Positions 47,519 to 57,575 of a stretch of DNA of 64,000 nucleotides are shown in pieces. The translations under genes were made by a program, and so were the position numbers. A model generated the notes under the pieces. That model made no database searches, was not told where the DNA came from, and worked only from the letters and a program-made list of their open reading frames with translations. This DNA comes from Golubevia sp. BC0850 (taxonomy: Eukaryota > Basidiomycota > Exobasidiomycetes > Golubeviales > Golubeviaceae), in assembly GCA_012976225.1 (NCBI GenBank), contig JAAVVG010000006.1:682001-746000 (forward strand), given 5' to 3'. The first letter of the stretch is position 1, and every line of letters begins with the position of its first letter.

Positions 47519-49253
47519 ATGGTCCTCCAAAACAAGTACAAAGCCAGAGCGAGTAGGAAGTACAATGCAGATAGGGGAAGAGGTGGAACATCAAGGGGAA
47601 GTAGTAGTGGCGGAGGTAGAGGCAGAGGCGGTTCTTCTTATCATCAAAATCGAGATGGAGAAGAATCTGAAGAAGCCTCAGAGCAAGAGGGAGAGGTAGA
47701 GGATGACCAAGAAGAAGAACAAGACTCAAACTTTCCTTCGTTATCATCAGCTTCAAAATCGAATCAATCAACCAAGAAGGAGGGAGATGCAGTCAAGAGT
47801 AGTGGAGGTGGAAACAAGTATTCAAAGAGAAAGTTGGAGAGCAACAGTTGGAGGTATCATGTCGAGGAGAAAGACCCGAACCTAAGTGGTGAGTATATAG
47901 CTTCTCATAGAAGGTCTGATTGGGCTGGTTGGAGGGAAACTCAGGTTGCAGCAGCTTGAGATTCGAGAGGGTAGGGGAATGGTTCAGAGAGGCCCCTCTC
48001 CTGAAGCTGTTTTAGAATGTATGCCTATACAAAGCTCCATTGATTGCTTCATTGGTTTTCAAGTTCTTTGAATTCCAGGAGACGACCCATCTATGGGAAC
48101 CTTCAGCTTTCGTTGCATCTTCTGAAATCACCTCTGTTTCTGACCTACTCACCTACCTTTCCTCCCCACCTCTTGTCCACTCATTTGACTCTTCTAGAAT
48201 CGGATCCCGAGTCAGAAGTCGATCTCTCGAACCTTATAGCCAGAGTCTCATCTCTCTCAACCGACAACACCTCTCTACCCTATTCATCTCAACAAGCTGA
48301 AGATTCATCATTAGAAGCAGACATTGATAGGTCTCTGTCTCATCTACATCAAAAGCAAAGAGAACGAAACAAAGGTCTGAGTGGAAGGTTCGGAGAAGAC
48401 ACTGATGGAGATGCGAAGAGAGGGAAGATTGTCAGAGAAGAAAAAGAAGGAGATGATATAAACGAAGAAAAGTTGGACAAAGAAATTAGGGAGAAGTTGA
48501 GGCAAGAGAGAGAGGATATGAGGAAAGATAAGGAGAAAGCTGAGGCTTTGAGAGGTGAGTCTGGAAGGAGTGAAAGTGAGAGAGAGCTTGAGGTTCGACT
48601 GACTGTGTCGACGCTGTCTTCTAACACTTTGCCTAAACACTACGATCCCTTCTATAGCTCTCAAACAAAGGTTTCAACACCGAAACGTAGGAGACAGAGC
48701 TTCCACTTCAACCTCCACTTCATCTAGAAACTCAACTGCTCCAGTTCTACAAATCGGTAACAATCCTCCCATCAAATCTTCTGGATCTAGTCCCGTAGCT
48801 CATTCCACTCAAGGTCGATCTTCTTTCACAACTTCTTTTGGTAGGAAGTCAGGTTCAACTCTTCAAAATCCAGGACCCTCAAGGACGTCATCAAATGGTG
48901 GAGAGGACATTGACACTTTCTTAACTTCCCTTTCTAAACCTTTGGACTTATCTCCAACTTCTGAGATTGAAGGGTTTGGTGGATTCAAAATGTCTCCGAG
49001 CTTGAGTAGTAAAGGTAATGGAAAGGGCGAAAGAAGATCTTTTGGTGAAGCTTTCGAAAAAAGACCACAGAGTATTGGAGAGGATTTAGATTTAAACCCT
49101 AGGAATTTGCAGGAAATGTTTCAGAAGGGCTCTAGTGAAACAGTTGGATTGGGAATGGGAGTGGGGAAAAGCGGGAAGAGAGAAAAGGGGAAAGAAAAGG
49201 AGAAACCAAAGGTTGAGAATCTGGAAGACTTTTTGGATGGAATGTTGGGGTGA
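47519..49253 (+). CDS. RGG-rich basic/acidic protein, about 429 aa, unknown function
   Basis: Likely exons 47519-47888, 48198-48554, 48691-49253 (1290 nt, in frame). Start MVLQNKYKARASRKYNADRG, followed by a GRGG/GGGRGRGGSS box of the RGG RNA-binding kind, then a Glu/Asp-rich stretch and KLESNSWRYHVEEKDPNL. Exon 2 gives ESEVDLSNLIARVSSLSTDN and a charged coiled-coil-like region (NEEKLDKEIREKLRQEREDM). Exon 3 is Ser-rich and ends ENLEDFLDGML. The 309-nt first intron could hide a small exon near 48078-48110. An upstream in-frame ATG at 47309 is possible. The mix of RGG and coiled-coil parts suggests RNA or ribosome-linked work, but no family is recognised. Confidence 0.65.
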
Positions 49254-49426
49254 AGAAGGTGCTTTTGGTCTTTTGCTTAATCCAATGTTCATTCTGCTCA
49301 TGCTCTTCAATGTCGGTTTTGATTCACAAGTTTATCGTCACTTTCTTTTGTTGAGGGAAGCGGTTCTTGAGATGTTCTCACGCTTTACTGTTGCTTATCA
49401 ACAAGCCAAACCACTTTTCTCAGAAC

Positions 49427-51059
49427 ATGACACGAGTTCCTCAAATTCTGGTTGTAGGTGGTAACGGTTTTCTAGGTAAGAATTCCGAATCTTTCAAAGT
49501 CAATCCTGAGGACCACAGAGGACTTTCAGAGCCAGAGGTTTGGCTCGATAGAAGCTATTCTAATTCTTCTTATTCCACTCAATCATCTTCACTTCTACCC
49601 TGTCTATTCATCAACTTCCGATCATGAAACTGTATTTCAACTGAAATAGGTTCTGCAATCTGCAAGCAAGCTTTGTCTAGAGGGTGGAAAGTTACCAGCA
49701 TAAGGTAAGTAGCCTGCACTCTACCTAATCTCAATTCCTACTCGCTACCTTTCACTTCCATCTGATCCTTCTCTACTTCTCTTCTTCTCAGTCAATCAGG
49801 TAAACCTTTCGTTTCACCAGCAGGACATCAACCTTCGTGGTCTTCATCTTCTTCAATATCTTGGAAGAAAGCAGATGCCTCAAACCCTTCGACCTATTCT
49901 CATCTCTTGAATCAATCTGACGCCGTGGTTCACACACTGGGAATCTTATTGGAAGGAGATTATAAAGGCAAAGGAAAGAAGGGTTCAGGTCCTGTGGGAG
50001 CCTTGTTGGGAGCTTGGAGAGAGGAATTGGGTTGGACAGATGCTGGTAATCCGCTTAAAGGTGGAGAGCAAAGGAAGGGGAAGTATGAAGCTGTTAATAG
50101 GGATTCTGGTGAGTAGGAATCAGATGATGAAGTAGTTGTTACATGTTTTGGAGGAGGAAGGTGAGGTAGGTAATCAGCTCTTGACGAGGGAGCTCCCTGT
50201 CAAGCACTACCAAGACTCTTGAAGTGGTTTCCAGCTGATCTCGAATCGTTAATGAAGAGCGAAGATACATTTACAAAGTTTGTGGGGCTACAACTTCGGT
50301 TATTGAGCTCCAAGACTTTTCATCCCACCGACTTCTGACTCCCCTTTCTTCTTCCTTATCTCCCTCCGCAGCTCTAACAATGGCTTCAGCTTTCATCTCC
50401 TCAAGATCCTCCTCCAATTCTTCTAAGTCATCTCCTTTCGTCTACATCTCAGCGGAAGACATTTTCAGACCTATCATTCCATCTCGATACATCTCTACGA
50501 AACGAGAAGCTGAAGATGGCATCTCTGCCTTAGCTTCTGAGGTCCAGTCAAGATCTAGAAATGACATGACTCCCACAGAAGAAGAAGTTCCCGACGCTGA
50601 TGGAGCCGGGTTGGCAGGAGAGATCGGTGGCGAAGAGAAGAACTTTGGGATTCGACCCATTTTTGTTCGACCAGGTAAGAAAGATACGAAGAGGTGAAAC
50701 CTTCTGTTTTCTAACTGCCTTCCTTCTCACTGCCAGGTCTAATGTATCATCCTCACACTCGGCCGCTCTCAACACTTCCAGCTGCCTTCTTCGATTTAAC
50801 TTCAAACCTTCAGTCCTATCATCGGAAATCCAAACTTCCATTCCCAACTGCTTCTGAGATTCTCCAAAGGTTCTCGTTGGAATCGATGGGGAATCTGTTG
50901 AAGTTGAGCCCGCTTCATGTCGATACGGTTGCTAAAGCTGTTTGTGAATCTATCGTGAGGGAGGAGGTGATGGGACCAGTGGATACGAGGGCGATTAAGA
51001 GGCTGAGTGGGTTCAAAGAGGATACGGAGGAGAGTTGGGAGGAGCCGAGAGTGGTGTAG
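49427..51059 (+). CDS. COQ11/YLR290C-like atypical short-chain dehydrogenase, 348 aa
   Basis: NAD(P)-binding protein of the NDUFA9/COQ11 type, which in yeast works with the mitochondrial coenzyme Q synthome. Exons 49427-49475, 49650-49704, 49792-50108, 50372-50674, 50737-51059 (1047 nt, in frame). Start MTRVPQILVVGGNGFLG sits in the Rossmann Gly-rich loop, which is completed across intron 1 by SAICKQALSRGWKV. Then SQSGKPFVSPAG, SDAVVHTLGILLEGDYKG (the usual strand 4 region), YEAVNRDSALTMASAF, FVYISAEDIFRP, RYISTKREAE (the YxxxK-like position) and IRPIFVRPGLMYHP. These fit YLR290C closely. The start at 49427 leaves no presequence before the Rossmann strand; import would then rest on an internal signal. 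Confidence 0.85.
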
Positions 51060-51739
51060 TTGGGGGGATGAAGTGAGAAAGAGGATATGACGATGCTTTC
51101 TTGGCTTCAAATTTTATATTTTCGGCCTTTGAGTTTCTGCGCTTCTCAGCGTGTTGATACCATCTCTGTTGACTGAATTTGTCAAATCTACAGGCTACTT
51201 CGATTTTGAGACTCGGTTCGTACATGGCTCGTAAAACAAAGGGAGAGAAGAAAGATTGCGAAACAAAGAAATGGGGTCGAAGGAAGTATTCGAAGTGGGA
51301 GACAAAGATAAGCCGCAACTAGAGAAGAAGGGAAAATGGGAGAAAATTATTAAAATGGCAAGAGAAGAACAGATGTAGGTTTAAGGCAAAGAAGTTGAGA
51401 AGGAAAATTGAACTGAAAGTGGGGTGAGAAAAGAGATCTAGGCAGAAAAATCGGAGCTGTTGAGAGCAGTAAAAAGTTGGAAGCTGGAACGAAAAAGCGA
51501 AAGGTTGTTTTTTAGTTATTGACTCTTGAAGGTACGCTTGAGTTTCGGTGAGATCTCTTGAGATGTCAACAGTGAAGAATTGACGAACGAAAGATGAATT
51601 GAAGATGACGAGAGCTCTGCATCAAAGTGATGTGAGATCGAGGGAGGACAGGTCAGTATTCACGAGAGGGGGAAAATTTCAAGGCACAGAGACCAAACGG
51701 ACAGAGAAAAGGGAAGTGTCGACTCACGTTGCTTTTCCG
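51060..51739. other. Intergenic gap between convergent genes
   Basis: 680 bp between the COQ11-like stop and the start of the F-box-like coding frames on the minus strand. Nothing supported on either strand. Confidence 0.4.
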
Positions 51740-52874
51740 TTAGATATCCAAATCTATGAATTTCGAGACATCCTCAAGATTGATCAACTCTTCCACTAGC
51801 TCTCTTGTCTCCTCCAAGTCTAGATTCTTAGAATCCCACTCTTGAAAGTAGATGCACAGCTGTTTGATACTCTTTATCTTGATCCCACCTATCTCTTCCC
51901 CAGCCTCTTCGTCACTTTTCCTTCTCTTTAATGTTTCCTCCAGATCTTGAACGAGCCTTCGATGAAGTTGTTCAGTCATCCTCAACTTCTCTAGGAAAGG
52001 GCATTGATGATTCAACTCCTCACATTCATACTCTAAACCTCCTAACCAAAGCTCTGCCACTTCCGGCAACCTTTTGGGCATCGCATCAGAGCCAGACTTT
52101 AATATCATGGTGGGAGGAGTCACCATCCAGACTGGAAATGTTCCGATGATGAGTTCCATAACCTCTACTTAGGGAAATGAAGAGGAACGTGATCTTGTAC
52201 CTCAGGTGGCCAGTTCTCGTGGATCTCCGCAAAGGGTTCGAGACGGCACCTTCAAGACTCGATACCATGTATCTTCCGTATTTTCCGTCTCCGACCCTAT
52301 GACATGGAGAGAAGTAAGATTGTTTAGGAAGTCTAGAGGAGAAGGGGAAGCTAACAGCTCTTCGGACCAACATATTGAGAGCACTTGCAGATTTGACTTT
52401 TTCTGTTCTCCCCTTTGCTTTGTTCCGTGAAGTCGGACGCACGAGACGTATTGACTTGGTGTAACATTATGATCCAACAATCTGAATTCTTCTAATCTGG
52501 GAAACCTTTGAAATTGATTCGAGAGATATTCTCTAGGTTCGTAGTATGGTGGACTTAGAGAAAAAATTTGCAGACTTTCGCTGGATTTCTCCAATATTTC
52601 CAATTGGAGCATATCCACCTATTGAATCAGGAGCGATAAATCCTTCAATGGTTCCCTTGCTGTTATTATTAAATAACTGTGGGACTGTCAATAAATCTGA
52701 TTCAAAAAATTCTTCTGGCAGTGTGACCCTTCTCCAAGCACTTTGATTCTTCTTGAGGCAATTTGTCCAAGTTCTTGACACTCTTAAAGCATTCACCATT
52801 TCTTTTGAATTCAAAGACTTTAAGACTTTCAGCAAGAGCTCTATCGGAACGTCGTTGATGCTGGAAGGAGGCAT
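51740..52874 (-). CDS. F-box-like protein (third exon join uncertain)
   Basis: Exon 1 (52874-52686) encodes MPPSSINDVPIELLLKVLKS then LNSKEMVNALRVSRTWTNCL, a good F-box that would bind Skp1 in an SCF ubiquitin ligase. A 67-nt GTCCCA...ATAG intron leads, in frame, to exon 2 (52618-about 52202) with leucine-rich-like text (LQLEILEKSSESLQIFSLSP, LEEFRLLDHNVTPSQYV, SNLQVLSICWSEELL, LDFLNNLTSLHVIG). A third stretch (52159-51740) continues in style (LPEVAELWLGGLEYECEELN; IKSIKQLCIYFQEWDSKNL), but I cannot fix the junction: the exon 2 frame meets a TGA at 52202 unless an earlier weak donor is used. It may be a functional substrate adaptor or one that has begun to decay. Confidence 0.6.
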
Positions 52875-53242
52875 TGGAAGGAAGATGGTGATCACATGAG
52901 CGAAGAAAAATTTTGATCAAAAAGGAAACCAGATGACTCAGTTCAGTCCGGCATGTTCGCTCGCTTGGGCCTCTTCCCCTCGGAAGGTTGCGAGAGGACT
53001 TGACTGAACACTTTTCAAAATCAGAGAGAAGCTTCTCTCTGGAGAAAGGAAAAGGGTGAGAACTCTCAGGAAGGATTTTGTCGCCTGCGTCTTAGACAAA
53101 GGAAGCTGCAGAGAAGATCCGTTGTGTAAATGAGCAAAGTATCGAGAGCCTTTCAGCAGTTCGAGACAAAATAATTTCAAATTTGATCAAATTTGTGCCA
53201 GGGATACCCATTTCAACAAGGTAGAGGAGGCCATTAGAGGCT
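52875..53242. other. Gap between two F-box-like loci
   Basis: 368 bp between the F-box-like start at 52874 and the end of the next minus-strand F-box-like locus. No supported feature. Confidence 0.4.
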
Positions 53243-54067
53243 TCAAACACCGGCGGACAGATTTGCCACCTTCTCAACAGCTCTCAGGCTTTTGACTTCG
53301 TGATCTAGAATGAGGACTAGAGCATCAACCTCGTGCATCTCCAGCATCTCTAGATTGATAAATTGAAGTTGTGGGGATTCTTCACCTGGAAGCAACCAAT
53401 TGAGCCGAAAAAAGAGATGCTTGAGAGATTCAGAACAGTGAGAGAGTACACTTCTCCAAGTCGAATGAGAGTTGCGTTCATCCACTTTTAAGGAAGTGAT
53501 AGTTTGGAAGAGAATCGGATGACTGACGTGGAGGTAGATGGAAGCTGGTGATTCAACAGTAGGAATCCAGAGAACTTGAAGAGATCCAGACTTGATTGCA
53601 CTTGCCCTTTGAAGTTGAACCTTAGACACAGAAATCGAAGCTCGGAAGTCGACCAAGTTGGGAAGCTTTGGAAGCAGTGAATCCGTGAGAATTTGGAGAG
53701 ATTGCAATCCCTGAAGATGCGTTGACTCCATATTATAATTCGAAGAACTCGACGAGAGTTGAGAATTGATTCGACGAGTTGAGAGAAATCTTGGTATGGA
53801 CCGTCTTTGAATGCAAATGAAATCTCCTCTAGATTTGATCCGCTCTTTTCACCGAACTGATCGACCAACGACTGGATCTCTTCCAAATTTCTCTCTGGAA
53901 GATAGGATCCTCCAGAATGACCGATTCTCATCCAACAACTCCAACCATAATCTGCAGACCTCTCTAACTTTAACCACCTCCTTCGTCTCCAAGGTCCTAA
54001 GAGTAGTGAGAAGAGTCTCTGAAGGTAGGATGTCGTTGATAAATCTCAGCTTAGATGCCACTGGCAT
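53243..54067 (-). pseudogene. Second F-box/LRR-like locus, frame appears broken
   Basis: Starts MPVASKLRFINDILPSETLL, then TTLRTLETKEVVKVREVCRL and WLELLDENRSFWRIL, an F-box closely parallel to that of the gene just downstream (KEMVNALRVSRTW versus KEVVKVREVCRLW). After RIL the reading must shift frame to reach LPERNLEEIQSLVDQFGEKS and SNLEEISFAFKDG, with no GT-AG pair I can fit. A second shift near 53740 is needed to reach LQGLQSLQILTDSLLPKLPN, SGSLQVLWIPTVESPA, LKHLFFRLNWLLPGEESPQL and LEMLEMHEVDALVLIL, ending at 53243. So either two unusual introns, sequence errors, or a decayed copy. The two loci look like an old tandem pair. Confidence 0.5.
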
Positions 54068-55734
54068 GATCTTAGGTTGAGAGTATTGAAGATGTTGGTA
54101 GAGAGAAGCGAGGACTGATGAGACAGCGAGATGAATTGAGGAAGAGGAAGAGGAGAGAAGAGAAGAGGTCAGAGACAAGAGAAACCATTGAACAGGCATG
54201 TCACCTGATCCAATCAAGAGATCTAAGTCTCACCTTTTCTCTTCCAAAGTGGAAGAATAGAGAGCAGAGGGAACAAGTAGAAGGCAAGGCTTCGTAGTTC
54301 GTGGCTCGATTCGATTCGATTTGGAGAAGCACCTCTGAATTCAATCTCGTTGATGAGTAGGGATGAGCTACCTCCAAAAAAGAATATATTGAGTTCAGAT
54401 GGGTCTTTGAGAAAGTCCAACAACATAACAAAGCAGTCGAAAGAAGATAATAAGTGTCAGAAGGCTTGAAGGAACCGAGAAGGCATGCTATGCTCTCTTC
54501 CTGTGGACTCACCTGGCTGAATTGCTCTTGAGAATGATTCAAAAGCTTAATCTGAAGATCTAATTTCAATCCAATCGATCTCTAGAAAGGAGGACTCTGA
54601 TGAGATGGTCAGCAAGTCAAGAAGGGAAGCCACAAGATTGAGCTTCCTCTTGATGACTGACCACCCACACAAATTCCAATCCTGTTGCTTCTTCTTTGAT
54701 TCCATTCTACCTTCGAAATAACTCATAGAATTGCTTCTATCCTGCAATACAGAGAAGAGAGAAAAGTCTATGAGAGGAGTACATTCAAGTAGCTACTTCA
54801 AGTCAAGACCGGCTGCAGATGCTACTCTTCTAGCCAGTTCAGCAAATACTAGGTCAGTCTACAAGCGGGTGGCTCAAATTCACGACCAGTCAGCCAATTC
54901 AAAGGGACGTAGTAGAGAAAGAGGTCAAAAGAGGAACAGTTCATGGACTGACAGCTGTGGGAGATAGGATAGAGAAGGATCGATCAGAGGATCGATGGTC
55001 AAGTCATTGAGGTCGAAGAGAATGGCTTCACACGAATTCGGATGAAGATCAAAAGATTAGGTAAGAAGCAGAAGAAAAGGGGAAGGAGGTAGCAAAGAGG
55101 TGAGTCAAGGGAGAAGTGTAGGGGAGATGTCAGAGGAGAGAGAGAGAAAGAGATCTCGTTTCCAGTCGGGCCCGCAAGGCTGTAGAGGTTCTGATGCGAT
55201 TTGGGATGGATCAGATGCCATGGATCTGAAACTTCAGGAAACGAAGTAAAGGAAATCAGACGAGGAGAAAGAGGAAGGTCGACTATATGCTATTAAAAGA
55301 TGCTGCGAAGGTCCTGTACCTAACTTCTTCCTGATTCACGCTTTATCTGCTTGCTTCTTGAAGGGTGGTAGAGGATGATCAAGATGAGCAGATGGCTTCA
55401 GCTCAATTCCAAGCTGTCTTCATGTCGCTCTCTTGTCTAGCTCTGAAGCCCTCTTCTCTCACTTTTTCAAGCGGGGTCAATGACCTTATCCAGAGGGGAC
55501 ACTGCTTGTTGGCCGCAGAGTTCCTTAAGAGTCTCTGATTCTTTGGTTGCTGGGGAAGAAACAGATGGGTGGGAAGTAAAAGTTGAGAAAAGGATCATTG
55601 AAAAAGGAAAAGTGGACAATCTCGAGTTCTGAAGTGAGACCTACTCCCTCTCCCACGCCTCCACCCAAAACCTTGGAAATTGCTCAAGAGGATGTAATAT
55701 GAAAAGTAAGGAGACCTCCAAGTAACACCTTTGG
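54068..55734. other. Gene-poor stretch before tRNA-Ser
   Basis: About 1.7 kb with only short open frames and no recognisable protein motif. One plus-strand frame near 54730-54970 is Ser/Arg/Lys-rich but unconvincing. No RNA gene recognised. Confidence 0.4.
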
Positions 55735-55841
55735 GGTCATCTGGCCGAGTGGTCAAGGCGTTCGACTTGAATTAACATTGAATTGTTCACATTCTCATCG
55801 CATACTCTCTGAGTGCACAGGTTCGAATCCTGTGGTGATCG
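55735..55841 (+). tRNA. tRNA-Ser(UGA) with 25-nt intron
   Basis: Acceptor stem GGTCATC (55735-55741) pairs with GGTGATC (55834-55840), including two G-U pairs; discriminator G (55841) fits eukaryotic tRNA-Ser. D-arm GCCGAGTGGTCAAGGC at 55744-55759. Anticodon arm TTCGA-CTTGAA with anticodon TGA at 55768-55770. The intron (about 55772-55796) follows position 37 as in eukaryotic nuclear tRNAs. After it come A and TCGCA, then a class II variable arm (ACTC-TCT-GAGT) and T-arm ACAGG-TTCGAAT-CCTGT. Mature length is about 82 nt. One anticodon-stem pair (T28-C42) is a mismatch. Confidence 0.88.
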
Positions 55842-55846
55842 AAATC

Positions 55847-55851
55847 TTTTT
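55847..55851 (+). terminator. RNA polymerase III T-run terminator
   Basis: TTTTT five bases past the tRNA-Ser discriminator, the normal Pol III stop signal. Confidence 0.8.
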
Positions 55852-56126
55852 GCCTCCTGCTGCTGTTCCCACTTCCCCCTCTTCCTCAACCTCTTCGTCC
55901 CTGATCATGTGCTCGTGAATTCAAATTTTGTATACTACAGGGCGTGGATTCTACCGCCATTCATTGTGCTTGGCAATTAGAGGTCTTCACTTCCTTCCCC
56001 CTCTCTTGGTGAATTCTGGCAAGAGTTTGGATTTCAAGAGAGAAGCTACTCAAACTTCAAAATCAAACCTCGAACTCTTTAACCTTTAACACTGTAAACT
56101 GTAAATTTTGAACTTTGTTTTTCAGA

Positions 56127-56174
56127 GTAGTTCTGTATCTAGATACTTGATTGCAATGGAATTCAACAGATCGA
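56127..56174 (+). repeat. Dispersed repeat, copy A
   Basis: A 48-bp segment starting GTAGTTCTGTATCTAGATAC that matches 56299-56347 in the same orientation. Over the first 38 bases there are six differences, all transitions. The shared core is GCARTGGAATTC. Confidence 0.65.
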
Positions 56175-56298
56175 AAAAAATTAAAAATTATTGTACAAAC
56201 TTTTAGCTTGAAATACCAGGTCAGATCGTAAGACTTGGGAGGAGACATCTATTGAGGAGCGACCTTGGTGGGGAGAGGCTCACAGAGGACAATCCAGG

Positions 56299-56347
56299 GT
56301 AGTTTTGTATTTAGGTACTTGACCGCAGTGGAATTCGATGGATTCGA
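56299..56347 (+). repeat. Dispersed repeat, copy B
   Basis: Direct copy of 56127-56174, 172 bp further on, starting GTAGTTTTGTATTTAGGTAC. Its right part (CGCAGTGGAATTC... ATTCGA) also matches 63785-63808 in inverted orientation at about 22 of 24 bases. Confidence 0.65.
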
Positions 56348-57575
56348 TAAACAAAGGGGGGCTAGGTTACTCATGGCCAAGCGTTCAGCTTGACTACGAG
56401 GTTAATGACCATATGACAATGATGCAGACTTCACAGAGCAGAACTCCAAAAACGTCTTTCCAAATTAACAGAGATCATTTTACTCTCCTAGCCGATAAAT
56501 CTCACGAGCTCACTTTTATCAGTTCACTCAGACTTTGGAAAGAGGCAAGGGAGGTCTTGCGAAGTGATGAAGTAGTTCAAAATGGAAGGTCAAGCTGAAG
56601 TCCTTGGATGTCGGAGAAACAGATGAGTGAAGCGGTATGGATGAGAATCTTGGAGTGCAAATGTCTGGGGTGTGGATTAGACTGATGGTTTCTTTCCCTT
56701 TTCTTTCTTGACGATTGGTTATCACGCAAAAGAATGAATTCCAACTATTCCCTGGATCTCTTCTTCCATCTCTGAGAAGTTTTGAACGATGAGATCCTAC
56801 CACGTCTTTTCGTTTGACCTATGTTTCCTCAACAAATGAGAGATGGGGTTGGGTGTTGATGGTCATATTCGATAGCTGATGAAGGAGAAGGGCCTGACTT
56901 TCGGTGGGATAAATGAATTTTTCTTGAGACCTGCTTCGTAACAAGTCAGATCTAGCCGTGGGAGAGAGTCTCAAGACGTCTCTTGTAGCGGGAATTTGAT
57001 TGGACTTGGACTTTGTGATTTTTCCACCATTTGCTCTTCCAGCTTCCAGATTTTACTTCGATTCTCTTCAGTCTTCATCCTCCTTGTGGACTACTTTCTA
57101 TTGAGAGGGGTTGCGTCTAATGGAGAAGGACCTGGACTTTTACGTGAACCAGGTCAGATGGGTGGGAACTTTATGGGTTTTAATGGTGAGAAGGATGAGG
57201 GAAGTGAAGAAGGTGGGCCTGGCCGCCTGGGTCTGAGGAAGCGAGGAAGCGAGGAAGGTGGACTTAGCCAAGAGACATTGGAGATGAGGTCCGAACTGCT
57301 TTCTGTTCATCTTTTTCAATCTCTCACACTTTGTATTTTCTCTCTTAATATTTCCAACCTTCGAACCTCTACCTCGTTGTTCATAGTCGATTTTCTTGGT
57401 CCTTCCTGTGATTTCTCAATCGAGAAACCCATCCACAGCTTGCTTGGTTATCGAGTTTGTGGTGGCTTTTGAACTTCTGATTGCGAGAGTATGTTCTAGA
57501 TTGAGATACAAAGCGGTAGAGGTGACGGATTGATAGACAATTGAACGAACCCATAGATGTTGAGACGACGACTTC

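Larger units (their letters stand above)
55852..57575. other. Gene-poor stretch after tRNA-Ser
   Basis: About 1.7 kb with no supported protein gene. It contains two copies of a small dispersed repeat (listed separately) and, near 57232-57260, short tandem GAAGCGAG units. Open frames here lack motifs and splice logic. Confidence 0.4.

Noticed and set aside
56996-57472. A 158-codon plus-strand frame with a hydrophobic start
   Set aside because: No recognisable motif, internal tandem GAAGCGAG repeats, and no supporting promoter or splice signals; kept as gene-free.
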